Shown here one piece after another: positions 1-11,930 of a stretch of 35,489 nt of DNA. This DNA is from Apostichopus californicus. Lineage: Eukaryota > Echinodermata > Holothuroidea > Aspidochirotida > Stichopodidae. The notes under the pieces were generated by a model. The model had not been told where the DNA came from. It saw only the letters and a list, made by a program, of their open reading frames with translations, and did not search any database. Within the stretch, counting starts at the first letter, position 1, and each line of letters starts with the position of its first letter. The stretch covers positions 5,673 through 41,161 of the forward strand of contig JAIPMN010003399.1 of NCBI GenBank assembly GCA_020650975.1, read 5' to 3'. Made by a program: the position numbers and the translations under genes.

Positions 1-2329
1 TACCCAATTTGCGGGGGGAGGGGGGGGGGCAAGGGGAAAGCAAACATCGGGGTTTTGATAACCGGTTACCCGTCCAAAACTTACCAAGGAACCGATTTAA
101 AAGGAGAAAATATTATAGTGCATAGCCATCACCACCAAGCCGTGAAAAGCTTATCAATTTTTTTCTAGAATTATGCTCTTACATGGAGCATTATAGTGAC
201 CCGTGATAGCATTTCTGTAATATTACTAAACAAGGTTAACTGATGGATAACATATCGAAGGTCGATTAAGTACAGAATATAAGGATAATGAATTATTTAT
301 GAACTATTTGAAATTCGTAATTAGTGCTTTATCTATCAAAGCACTGTTCTGATACAGTCTTCTGTACTGGAGGTCTCGAAAAAGCCGTGGTTCAATGTTG
401 GTACTAACAGCTGTATTTGATGGCTTTGTGAACTCTGAACAAATATCATTGACGTTAAAGTGAAGATAAGATATCTGGAAATGAAACTTTCGTCATCTTA
501 AATAGCACTAGGAACCAATGAACTGATAAGCAATATGAAAGTTTTCGACTGAAAATGTAATTTTCCCTAAGTTTTTGGATAAAACTATTTGCACTGGTCA
601 ACACAACAATAACCCTCACTAGTTATGGACAAACAAATGGTTGTTATTTCGTATTTGAATAGCTCGCATACATAGGGGTAGAGTCGGCTAAGTACTTAGT
701 TACGCGTAAAGACCATTACTGTACTTGGCAAAATGATGCAACGCTACATCACATATCTGTAACGTATATTCAAGTTGACATTAACCATTCCACATCGTTT
801 CTTATCCAGTATTTATTGTGATTCTTCTTTCAGATTGAAAATTTTCTGGTAAACCAAAGTTAAGAAATTGCATTGAATCAAATTATCTTTGAGACTGTTT
901 GGGCTATTATTTTGTAAGTTCCATCAATATGTCACAGCAATAAGTTTGTCTGAATTTAATGATATTGTCATTAATCCCTAAGCAGAGGTCTGCCTATAAA
1001 AAAATAATAATATTTAGGTGTCTAAAAGTAATCTGTTCAGTTTATATCTACTTCACACTTGAGCATGAAGTGGCCGTGGTGCAAACTGTTGTGCTCTTCA
1101 GACAATCAGACACACAGTAACATTCTGCCTCAAACTGTCCTTGTTAAATGCGGTACATGCTGTTGATCTCCTTACAGCTCAAACTATGCATCTAGTCAAC
1201 AACATTCTGAAGATTGGTCCAGTCAGCTCTGAAGAAAACATCATTTCAACGTAGTAGGTAACATCAACTTGTAAATAGTTTTTAATGCTGAATGGTATCT
1301 TTTGTTAGTCTCTGTCTGTCTGTTCTACACTTTACATAATGACTCCAATCGTTTTCCAATGTTTCATGAATTTTCAGACTTTAATCCTTGGGTGGTTGGT
1401 CATTCAATCACCCCCCCCCCCCCATTTTGTTCTATAATGTTTAATAACATAAGACAACTTTCGTACTGGACACGGTACTGTCTGTACATGCATGTAAAAG
1501 TGACTAACTATATGATGACTAAGCAAAATTTCGTAGAAGTGCACACTACTAGTATACGAAGCCAATGGTAGTTTATGTAATATTCATTTCCTGTTCAACG
1601 ATATCGTACATCCTTACATTTCGAAACCATATCCACGTTGCACTAGATTAACATTATATTAATGTTCTTCAAGAAATATATGAAGTTGTTTTTCTCATCT
1701 AAGTAAATGAATTTATCGGGTAATTAATTAGCTTGAACAGGTTATGATCATAATAAATGTTATCACCGTTTATTAGATGAGAAAGTACGATTATAAGGTT
1801 GTTCCAGCACTACATACCAAGGCAGTCTTTGATATACCCTGCTGCAAACGGTTCACAATTCTGACTAAATCCTACATGCAAGTGTAACAGTTTGCCGAGG
1901 TGTGATTTGAAGTATCTCACAATATTAGCTTTGTTTTCTGATACAAGGGGCCTACCTTTGGTGCGAAGTCGCTCTATATGGCTCTCTGAACTTAATACAA
2001 TATTAAAAGTTGCATTCAAGTATTGTTGAAATGAAAAAAACTGACAGAATGCAGTGGAAGGACGGATTAGGGTTTAGGTATTAAGAAGACCTATAGGGTT
2101 TGTTTGATCTCATTCGTTTTCATTTCTGTATAGTATAATCTATGCCTCAATGAAAACGGATGAAAAACTAAATATCTCATAAAAGCGACACTTGCACACA
2201 GAACTGTGCTGTGCAAATCCCAAACAGCTTTTACTTTTTATGTCATCCTAACTTGGAGGTATATTTATCAACTATTGAAATCTCCTATAATACCATACTT
2301 GTGTATTTTGTCACCTTACAGCTGAAGCT
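1..2329. other. 5' flank of gene A
   Basis: No convincing coding frame is seen. The stretch opens with a G-rich tract (about 14-30) and has a run of 13-14 C near 1410. Frames that look open here are not preserved in copy B; for example, one across the C run shifts with the length of the run. The only gene-like signals are a candidate untranslated exon (1178-1257) and the acceptor before the first coding exon (AG at 2320-2321). I could not identify a promoter. Confidence 0.5.
1178..1257 (+). other. Candidate 5' untranslated exon of gene A
   Basis: A pyrimidine-rich acceptor (ctccttacag) ends at 1177 and a donor-like GTAACA starts at 1258, bounding 80 bases. The same acceptor and exactly the same length occur in copy B, where the donor is a better GTAAGA. 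The exon carries an ATG eight bases in, followed by about 22 codons and a stop, so it would act as an upstream open frame rather than as coding sequence. It rests on splice signals and conservation between two recent copies only, which is weak support. Confidence 0.3.
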
Positions 2330-2615
2330 ATGGATCCTGGTGACGACCAGCAGATGACCTTTGGTCAATTTAAAGTATCTTTAGCAAAACAACTTACCCA
2401 GCAAAACTGTGACAACCTGTGCGTTTATTTTGAGTGTAGCCGTTCTACAAAAGATAATATAGTCACCAGCAATTGTCCGCAAAGGGAACTTCTTAACGTG
2501 TTAACAGAGAGACAGAAAATACTCAAAGATGATGTGACCGAACTTGAAAAGGCTCTGAGGGAGCTTGAAGAATATAAAGTTGCTGATTTTGTCTTGGCTT
2601 ATCAGCAGTCGTTCG
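2330..2615 (+). CDS. Gene A, coding exon 1: DED-like death-fold domain
   Basis: The exon codes for residues 1-95 plus one base of codon 96. The start is the ATG eight bases after a good acceptor (AG at 2320-2321), and the donor is G|GTAAGA, phase 1. The protein begins MDPGDDQQMTF and reads as a small helical bundle: an amphipathic first helix (about 11-24), a DNLCVYFECSRSTKDNI stretch (28-44), ELLNVLTERQKI (53-64), then DDVTELEKALRELEEYKVADF. Spacing and hydrophobic pattern resemble death-effector domains, whose role is homotypic recruitment in death-receptor and innate immune complexes. CARD or another death fold is possible. Without splicing the frame runs only to a stop at 2677 inside the intron. 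Splicing to 3808 gives one continuous frame with the GTPase. Confidence 0.8.
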
Positions 2616-3807
2616 GTAAGAAAAACGTTAAACGTATAAAAATGCATGTTAATTTCTCCAGTTGGCTAATAGTTTGAGGCAACTGGTTGTTTTTGTTGTT
2701 TGTCTACCGTAGATTATGATGTATGTTGCTTCCAAACATAACAATCACTGAGATACAGCCAATCGCTACAATTGATGCATTGGGCCTGTCCTGGTTTACT
2801 ATCCAATGATTGTAAGCTTCGATGTAAATTGTAACTTCTCTTATCTGAGTGTAAGAACTCTGTTCCTTCACTTGAAGGTACAAATTATGAAAACCTTTTA
2901 AACACGATAACTTAAAACAGTACATCTTTGTTGAACTTCATACTTGGTATGTAGAACCAGCTTGGTGAGTACAAGAACCATATTGAACTTTTTAGAGGTC
3001 AAAGGTCACGTGAGGTCAACATGTATCAACGTCTGATATCCAAAAATAAAGCTACAATCAATTTGTGAGTTCTCCGATGTTTTATCCCCGGAAAATAAAA
3101 TTTAACTCAAGCAGGAAATATAATCAAAGCCCTCTTTGCAGGTTGAAGGAAGCTAAGCGACCGTTCTCAATCTTTCCCCTGAAAGTTTGTCTGCTACGTA
3201 ATACAATACTATCGTTTATTTCCTGCAACGTAGGAGGCATTTTGGGTAAACCTTTCTTTGTACATCATGGCTCTCCGTTAAGTGCCAAAATGCCAAAAAT
3301 AGTACCTCTGTAAGAAGTGTCTCGTTTAAAATTCTGCTGCCCTCACTTTTAAATTCCTGGCGCCGTCTATGCGTCCGACTACAGTATTGTAACAATACTG
3401 AGTATAACTGTTTGCCTCCTTGTTGTTAGTTCAGTGTACTACAAACTTGTACTTTTAACGTTCCCAGGTAGCTATTCTAAAGGTAGGATATTAAAACTGA
3501 ATTTGACGACATGGCCGAATTCAGAATGCCCTGTTGTCTTTTCAAGGTTCGCGGATTAATGGACGCGGCCTAGATACTACTAATTGCTCCGTAGGATAGC
3601 AAGGTATATACATCGCTGATGCATTTCTCATCTTCGTGAAATATATTAACAGTAACAAATAGCACTGCATTAGTGTGTGCACATCAAATGGACCTCACGT
3701 CTCTGTTTGTAGTCTATATATATTCCTGAAAGACATTTTATTTTAAACTGATGATCAGGAGAAAGGAAAATAAAATTGCTTTCATATTGTTTGCTTTGAT
3801 TCTCCAG
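2616..3807 (+). other. Intron of gene A
   Basis: The intron is 1192 bases long, begins GTAAGA and ends with tgattctccag. Its position and phase are identical in copy B, where it is 1225 bases. It holds no convincing coding frame; short open stretches around 2704-3313 do not hold up in the other copy. Intron and exon sequence are similarly conserved between copies, which points to a recent duplication. Confidence 0.8.
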
Positions 3808-6800
3808 AACACGTTGACATTTTACCGGAAGATGTTCTAACTGATGAAGAGAGTGGTGACGATGAAACACATGGGAAGGAAAGTTGCTCTTTTGATACTC
3901 TCCTAGAAATAATCGGTTTGAAAGATAGGTTTCCAGGTAACTTGACATTAGCAAAATTGTGTTACGTCACAGATCCTGACCTGGCAAATGACGAAGCGAT
4001 TCTCCCTGACTTATTTTGGCAAAAACTTGGTGCCCTCGATTACCGTGCTCGTTCTAGTGACTTTCTGACAAGTTGTATGAAAGATTTCACACCCAAGATA
4101 AGTGTTAGAGACTTCATATTTGCATTTATACATTGCGCAGATAGTTTCTTACGTCAGGATGTTCTCGAAAAGATGTCAGCTTGTCAGCTGGCGGTACCAA
4201 TTATTCTTCAGGGCGTTAAAGGCATTAAAAGTACATTTCTGACATGGTCTCTTCGTCGCATAGTCAAGGAATGGAAAAGAGTGAATTTCACTGCCATGGA
4301 ACATCACATTGTTACTGTGCCCATATTTTCAGTATCATTTTTGAGAATTGGTGAGATCAAAGACTTTTCAAAGTCTAAAGTTATCAACAACTTATTAGGA
4401 CCCCTTCAAGGTCATCACAAATTCTCATACTTTTTGAGCAAGGAAGATGAGACATGCTCCTCCAGATTTTCTGACGGGTGTGTAGAAGGAGTTTGGTACC
4501 TTCCCACCAACTCTAATGGCTCAGAAAAGCTAAAGTGGATCATATCCATTTTAAATCTCAGGGGTGATGCAACAGGGTTTACAGCAGCCACAAAATTTAT
4601 TTGCAAGTCTGCTAATCTTACTTTTGCCATTGTAGCAAAGCGAAATCAGGAATCTTTGTCAAGTTACATCAGGCAAGTAAAGTCTTTCTCAAACAAAAAC
4701 AAAAAATCACAAATAAAGTTTATTGTGATCGACGACGAATGCAAAATGCCCCCCAAAACGCGTAAATGGGAAAAGTGGCATGAAGATTGTCTGCATGTTC
4801 GATTCTTTAGCATGAAATCTTTTTGTGCTGAGATATGTGTTACAATTTCAATGCACTGTAAGAAGTGTCCACCTGAGCAGCTTAAGAGTATGGAAAGTTT
4901 AGACCAGTACTGCGAGAACATTAACGTGGAAGACGATGATGAGGGCTTCAGGAAAAGCCAGTCTGAAGTAAAAGAGCTTTGTGATTTTGGAGGGATCGAC
5001 AATTTGGCAAGGTTTAAAGAAAAGGCTTTTCCACTTCAAAGTATGTGGGTGGACTGGGTGAACATTGATAAAGAGCCAATAAAACCAGATGGTGAGAGTG
5101 AAAAATCTGTGGATGTACTGCTTGATGAAATCAAGAGCAAGAAACAGGAAAAAAGGAAGCAACAGCTAGAATGTGGACTATCAGAAACGATGAAACTTTT
5201 CCAGAAGGCAATAACCAATACGGAGAATGACATGGAGCGGTTTGGTTATTTTGTATCTTACCTTCAAGAACGTTTGCGTCGCAGAGAAGACGAAAACATA
5301 CGGGAAAACTTAGAAAAAATTATTAAACTGGAGAAACGCATAGAAGAATTGGATAAACGTATCAAAGATAAAATTAATACAGCTCCTCAAGACGGTGATG
5401 AACCAAACGATGACGGTCAAGAACAAGAGTTAAGAAAAGAGAGGCAAACCAGTGAGACTCTCCGTCTGAAGGAAGCACAGGAGATTAGGGATAAGAGTTT
5501 GGGCTGGGAGCATTTCTTCCGGGAGTTAGGACAATGGTATGAAGCTCATAATGAACTGGATGATACATTGACCGATGGTAAAACAAATGTCTTTTTACTC
5601 CCTACTGATGCATCGCGATTACTTCTCCATGGACATGCTGTTGAAATAATGGATGGAGACACTGGGAGAGTGCCATTATCTTGGGTGTCAAGTGTATTAA
5701 ATGAATTGGCGAATAGTCTTGGCGATCCTCCAATATTAGTTGTGTGCGCGGTTGGTGTGCAGAGTAGTGGCAAATCGACGTTATTGAATACAATGTTTGG
5801 GGTACAGTTTCCAGTCAGGTCCGGACAATGTACAAGGGGACTTTTTCTACGTGTACTCAAGGTACATGATGATTATGAAGAGAAGTTGGGCGTAAAATAT
5901 ATATTCCTTATAGATTCAGAAGGTATCGGATCACAGGAGAGAATATCAAAGGATGACTTCAGATTTGACAACGAGCTTGTTACGTTAGTGTTGTGCATAT
6001 CAGATGTAGCTCTTCTAAACATAGCAGGTGAAAACGTTGGTCCGGAAATGACCGGTTTACTACAAATTGCCGCTCATGCTTTAATCAGAATGAAGAAAGT
6101 TGACTTGCACTCCCAGTGTAGAATAGTGCAACAACGTGTTTCCAAAGTCACAGCTGAAAAGAGAAACAAAGTGAGCATGACTCAAATAGAAAGCACTCTG
6201 AACAAAGCTATAAAGGATGTTTCCGTCAAGGAAGGCTTTGGGAATCGCTATGAAAATTTTTCCGATATTTTTGACTTGAGAAGAGGCATCGGTGAGGAGA
6301 ATTTGCAATATTTACCTCCCCTGTGGACAACTTCAATGTCCCCACCACAAGAAATGTATGGTTATGTTGTTACGTCCATAAAGAACAGTATCTTGAAAGA
6401 CGTGGTGTCTGAGAAAGTGAAACCACAATTTTCTGTTTCGACATTTAGGCAAAGAATTCGGGATGTGTGGATTGCTGTCAAAGATGAAAAATTCTTGTTC
6501 AACTTCCAGGATAGCATGAAGGCTATTGATTTTGATAATCTGTGTATGGAGGTCAACGTGTGGATCAACAGAATGAAATTAGATTTGATCCAGACATTTT
6601 CACGCTGGCAAAGTAGAGTAACTGATTCAAGTGCCGAACCTGACGAATTGCTAATTATTATAAAGAAGGAGTTGGATGAAGAACTCCACGTAAAGGAAAA
6701 GGGTCTGCGGTCTGCCTTTCAGGTATATGCATCTGAGCATGTGCGAAAAGATTTTATTTTGACGCACAGGGAGTGGATGGAACGCCAGTTGAAATTGGCA

Positions 6801-8717
6801 ATAACCCAGGAGGAGAGTCACGTCATGTCAATTCTTAAAAATGACGTAGCAACAAAGAAATTGCGAAATGACATTCCGGACTTTGTGATAAGGATCCGAG
6901 TAAAACTACGCAAACAAGCAAAGGATACCGCCACTCGTCTCCAAGAAAAATCTGACAAATGTGATCCAGAAAAGCTGTTCTTGAGTAACTGGAATACTTG
7001 GATAAAGGAAAGTGAGAAAAACTTTACTCTTTCTGTTATGTCAGAAAAGGCATTAGAGGCAACGTGTGAAAATGTACTCATTTCTATTACCACAGATATG
7101 GCTTTATCATCGGGAATAAAAAAACTGATAAAGGAAGGTGGTATCAGAACACATTCTGAAAGTAAACAATGGACTAACTACTATCCAAAGAAAGGAGATG
7201 TTGGATTTGTTGACCAATGGTTTCTTGATAACAACGATGCTATAGACAATATTATAGAAGAATGCCTTTCTGACATGAAAAGGAGAAATTCGGAACAGAA
7301 ATTTGATGCAAACATCTTACACTATGTTCTGCGTGATGCACTGCAGAAGCTGTCTCATAGATTTTCCTCTGAGCCGAATTATCTTCTCAAAGCAAAGGTG
7401 ATGCTTTACATTTGCGGGAAACTATTTGATATTGTGTTGGATAGCCAGCGAATGTATGAACGTAATCATTCATTTCAAGCATTGATGGAACATGAGAAAG
7501 AATCAATACGAAATGACTTTCTCGCGTTCTTCAAGTCTGATGATCTTGTGCATCGAGTTATCCACGTTTTCCAAAACCTATTAAATCCAGTGGCATTAGC
7601 ACTTACTCATGAGCATTTGCAAAGGCAAATTGTTTCAGCTATCCTACAAAGCTTACCTAGCAACAGGTCAATGAAAATGCTCACATTGCGTGAATTGTCT
7701 ACAAAGGACAATTCCTTAGAGTACATTTCATACACCAAAGATCAAAAGAAGTTCTTTTCATCTGTCCTAGAGAAGAAAATAACAAAGCTATGCTGTCAAA
7801 CAAAAGGTGTGGATCTTATTATGAAAATACAGGCTCATGAGGCCTTAGTATACCTGGTAAACACAATTTTAAGAGCTATAAAAGATGCTACTGAGGCTGC
7901 ACAACTGAAAAAACATCAACAAACTGATTCTTCCCTTTTCAAGTATTGGGTGCAAAGTTTCATTCAACTGTTAAATGCTAGTGGTATGCATGTACGCCAT
8001 GAATCCTCACAGGAACCCATTTCTTTTGATATTCATGATTTAGACATGTTTGTGAAAGACTTTACCAAATTTGTTATGTTTGATTTCAAAAATGTTATTA
8101 TGCAAAAGCTCAAATTACCTGATTCACCAAATCAAATACAAGTGAGTGCATTCTTAAAGAAAAACCACCACCTAGATAGCATTTTAGCATATGTATCACG
8201 TAACATGTGTTTCGAGCAGTGTCCCATGTGTGGTGCTTCTTGTGAAAATACCCTTCCGAGAGGTCCAACACATGGAGATCACTTTACTACTACACATTTG
8301 CCACGGGGACTTTCTGGAACAAAGTATAGAAAATCTCAAAATTTGGACACTGCTGACTGTCAAGCTTCCGTAGGGTCAAGCATAGAAACATATACACTGA
8401 ATGGAGAGAAGAAGTTTTGCAAGGATTACAAACAAGATTTTCCCTCTTGGGTGATAAAACCCAAAGGAGAGCTCTTACCAACTCACCATGATTATTGGAA
8501 ATGGGTAATGCAAACACATAATATAAATATTGCCAAACATTATAACTGCCAACCAGCGAAAATTCCTCCCAGATGGAAACGAATTACCAAAGAGCATGCT
8601 TTACAATGCTTGAGGCACGATTTGACTATATCTTCGATACAGTTCCCACCTATGCAGGTCCCTGTAGGTGCTTCATTAAAGGTCAGTGTATCACGTTCGA
8701 TAAATACGCAACAGTGA
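3808..8717 (+). CDS. Gene A, coding exon 2: VLIG-type very large GTPase
   Basis: The exon follows tctccag and continues codon 96; the spliced frame gives a 1731-residue protein. No ATG is needed at 3918, where the codon is TTG (Leu) inside the frame. Acidic linker: about 97-125. Helical N-terminal region: about 130-530. Coiled coil, charged: about 533-650. VLIG-type G domain: P-loop GVQSSGKS at 745-752, CTRG switch, and DSEG (G3) at 798-801. A canonical NKxD is not visible; a CRIVQQRV stretch lies where other VLIG proteins also depart from the standard G4. Long helical C-terminal region. Cys/His cluster: C1567, C1570, C1574, H1584, H1587, H1592, probably metal-binding. VLIG/GVIN/URGCP proteins are interferon-linked large GTPases; vertebrate VLIGs are longer (about 2400 residues) and URGCP shorter. 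Cytosolic by inference, with no signal peptide or membrane segment seen. A single giant exon is typical of the family. Confidence 0.93.
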
Positions 8718-10797
8718 CATTCTCATACTACTGAGCGTAGTACTCCGAAAACTAACTACATGATCTGATTATTGTCGTCTAGTACACAACTCACCCGTAA
8801 AGTTAATGCCCTCGATGAGCTGTAATTCGTGCTTTATGTGTGTAAAATGAAAATACAAAACGACATGAAACAAGTTGGATGTATGAAATGGGACGACTGA
8901 GAAATGTAAATACTTTAAAATTGACCGTACGCTTATTGATGTTATGATTGCACTGGTTTTTACTCTCTTAATCAACCTATCTAGAGTAATATCCGGGCAA
9001 ATACTCCAACTAATTTCAGCACACAGATTTAATTATTGTGATGGAAATTTACCTAAAAGGAAGTAAACGTTTTGATATATAGATGTAAGTAGACTTGTTT
9101 ATTTCTTAATGTACATGTTTTTCTACCCTTTTAATTTTACTCACAGGTTATTTTAGCATGAATGTGTTTACAAAGTGCATTTTGGAAGCATATCTTTTTT
9201 CTTTGATATATCTGTTGATTCGTTTTATTTCCAGCCCTTTAAAACTGTTCTACTTAAACATATTACTAAAGCTTTTTTTGCTTACTACATAATATCTATG
9301 ATATTATCAATTATTCGATCTACTGAAGAAGAAAGTGGAATTTTTACCTATAGAAAAATTTAAGAGTGTTTACAAAGGTTAACAATCGTCGGGCTTGAAC
9401 GCTGTCACAAAATATCTTCTATGTAGTATTTATTCATTAATTGCATGCAAAGAAAACAAGTTTTTTGGCAAGTGAACTCATCTTAGCATGGATGTTTGCC
9501 CATGACGCGTAATGTTGCATCTGAAATTGAATGGCCTATCAACTATTTAGTAGATGACATGGTAGGCGTAGTTCTATAAGTTTTATACACTGTTTATTTT
9601 TTATGTTCATGTGAAGTCTGGTATTTTTAAATTTTAATTCATCGTTTTGTAAATTCAGGGATGCATAATGTACAATACTTTGATTGCAACAAGGAGAGGA
9701 AAGTGGTGACACTACAGTATGCTTGAATGTCATCTACACAGCATATTGTCAACGTTTATACTCTAAGACCAGTAATGGCCAGAAGAGATTGGTATTGCGC
9801 AATATTTGAAGTTGCTTTACTACTCTCCTTACACAAAATTTCTAATTTAATGTTAATAATGAACGGAACAAGCCTTAAAATTCGTTGCATGATAGAAAAA
9901 TGTAGTCCACTGCGTAAAATTGGGTAAATGGTTGTACACAGATAGGATAAAGTATGCTACATATTTGAAAGAATAAGTTTGTCATTATTCTCGCTGTTCG
10001 CCATTTGTTGCTTGAAATTTTCACCTTCAAAGGTGGCATCTTGTCTTGATAGTCTTCGGTAACTTCAATTCTGTCTAGGAAATAGCTGGTGTTCGGTGTT
10101 TCTTGTCAAAGCAGTGGTGTTCGCACTGAGACTTGACAGCGTTGGGACCAAAGAGGTGGCGAATAAAATTTATTGCGATATTGTGATGCTGTGGATAACC
10201 GCTCTCTGGCCCATACTTTGCTCGTCGTGGACTAAGACGTGACATGATCAGAACATGCTAAAACAAACTTCATTTTGTATCATAACATCACCGAATCGAC
10301 GTTTTCAAAACTCAACTAAAAAGTATTCTCTATTAACAAGTTAGTACAAAATGTGTTTCACGTTAGTAGCTTAATCATATGGTATTGCTTCGCAAACGCA
10401 TCTAGATCAGTATTTTAAATATCTCCAACTTTTTTTTTTATGAAAAGAGAAGTGGCTTTGTTCTGCGTGACGGTGATATAGAGGGGGTTACAATGTTAAA
10501 AACATGTTTAGTATACAATTTATTACTTAGCGATATTGAGATCATGGTTCGTTGGATTATTGCCTCGCAGTACGATATTTTTATTAAGCTTGATAATACA
10601 ATATTTACAATTTAAAAGTGATTCTTGTGAAGTGGATTATTACAAAGTAATTGTTCATATATCTGGTTCTGTGCCATTGAAGGCTTTGCATTCTTTGTTT
10701 TTTTCCTTGTACCAAATATAATGGCTGTTAATACAACTGATGTGTCCTATCGTGTAGTTTGTAAAGTGTTATAAGCTCACCTAAATGGCAAATGAAC
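8718..10797. other. 3' flank of gene A
   Basis: No convincing gene is seen. Bases 8788-9682 are absent from copy B and are plain AT-rich sequence with no repeat at the junctions. No AATAAA is seen close to the stop. The first AATAAA I noticed is at 10162-10167, and copy B reads AATAAC there, so it is a doubtful poly(A) signal. A minus-strand frame at about 10010-10260 resembles a protein frame that stays open in copy B but is interrupted here. Confidence 0.45.
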
Positions 10798-11930
10798 TTT
10801 TTAACTAGTTTGGTAATAAATGATTAAGCCATCTTTAAGCAATACACGCTCTGAGTATAATCGCAGGAAAACGTTTCTGGTCAATTCCATATAACTAGAC
10901 ATATGACTTTCATGTGATTACTTGTAACATACCTGTTTGTTAAAGGTATCTTAGAAATACCCGGTGACTGTGCATCAGTTTACTTAATTGTGTGTTGTTA
11001 CCTTTTAGAGGGGAACATACAGGAGTTTGATGATGATGTGTTTTTACTTCACACATGTCATCAAGGAAGATAGAATAAACTTGTCTGAATCGAGCATAAG
11101 TACAAACAGTCAGTTAACTGATACTAATATTGATTTCGCTGACACTCCCCCGTCTCTTACCACAACCCATAAGAAAAATGAGCATAATAATAGTACTTCG
11201 TAGAATTTATGGGAATAGTAACTTTTTGATATAATACGCTGTCTCTGTTTTCTTACTAGTGTCTCTGATGCATATAAAGAGACACTGGGAAAACACAGAC
11301 TCGCAACAGCCATTAAGAAAATCAAAAAACAGATATGATATAAGACACTGATAAGTTAAATGCTATTTTCAGTACTTTAAGCAAAGTGATGCATACTTCG
11401 CGACACTAAAAATGGCCAATCCCTCGCTGAAGATTTCCTTGTGCAATTTGCATCACATATCGGTTGATGCAAAATTTAAGGCATTAACGAAAATGCTACC
11501 TTATTTCTACAGTGATCGTTTAGTTGTGACCTAGTGTACTTCAAAAGCAACCTACACTCACTCATAAATTATCTTTAGCACTGAAGCACTTTCTGTCAAA
11601 CCATGGAGCTATTAAGGAAAGCTCCATGGTTAAACATTTGTGAGAAAGTCTGATCTACTCCAAGCTTATTTTTTGGGCTAGAGATATCTTTAGGCTAATG
11701 CTCTAAAGTCATAACTTTCTGCAATGTAATGTTATTGCAATGAAAACGTTCAGAAATCTTAGAGTCACTAGTTCGTTCTTCAAAAATTCACTATTTAGAC
11801 AATGTTGGAGCGAGAATTAACAAAGATTAAGATCAAAATATGTAACTCTTTATAGTATTTCCGTTAAGGTTTAATCATACCATTGTATACGTTGTGTTTA
11901 CTTGTGTTCCACAAAGTATTTCCATATATA
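10798..11930. other. AT-rich intergenic stretch
   Basis: This is the first sequence with no counterpart visible in copy B. I see no gene. It holds a 9-bp inverted repeat (11258-11266 with 11278-11286) and the stronger hairpin at 11599-11631. Confidence 0.4.
11599..11631. repeat. Perfect 12-bp inverted repeat (hairpin)
   Basis: Arms aaccatggagct (11599-11610) and agctccatggtt (11620-11631) are perfectly complementary around a 9-base loop. Flanking bases (cactttctgtc on the left, gagaaagtc on the right) continue the symmetry imperfectly, so this could be the core of a short foldback element. It could also fold as RNA, but nothing shows that it is transcribed. Confidence 0.6.

Larger units (their letters stand above)
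1..10797 (+). repeat. Copy A of a large direct duplication
   Basis: This segment matches 25925-35489 nearly base for base by eye, including gene flanks, exons and intron, so the similarity is not limited to coding sequence. The main length differences are about 330 bases present here but not in copy B (1876-2204), about 890 bases present here but not in copy B (8788-9682), and roughly 55 bases present only in copy B near 29268-29323. Position 1 pairs with 25925. The left boundary cannot be seen because the window starts inside the similarity. Confidence 0.95.

Noticed and set aside
1302-1571. 89-codon plus-strand frame in the 5' flank
   Set aside because: It runs through a C homopolymer, and the copy B version has a different frame relation; composition is not protein-like.
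4415-7093. Several minus-strand frames of 60-112 codons inside the GTPase exon
   Set aside because: They are shadows of the conserved coding strand. They recur in copy B only because the genes are near-identical.
3918-8717. GTPase starting at 3918 as an independent intronless gene
   Set aside because: The codon there is TTG and the frame is open upstream to a clean acceptor at 3807. The same holds at 29540 in copy B. Splicing to the DED exon gives one continuous frame.
10536-10721. 61-codon frame matched at 35228-35413
   Set aside because: Conservation is fully explained by the duplication, there is no ATG at the start, and changes between copies are not biased to silent sites.
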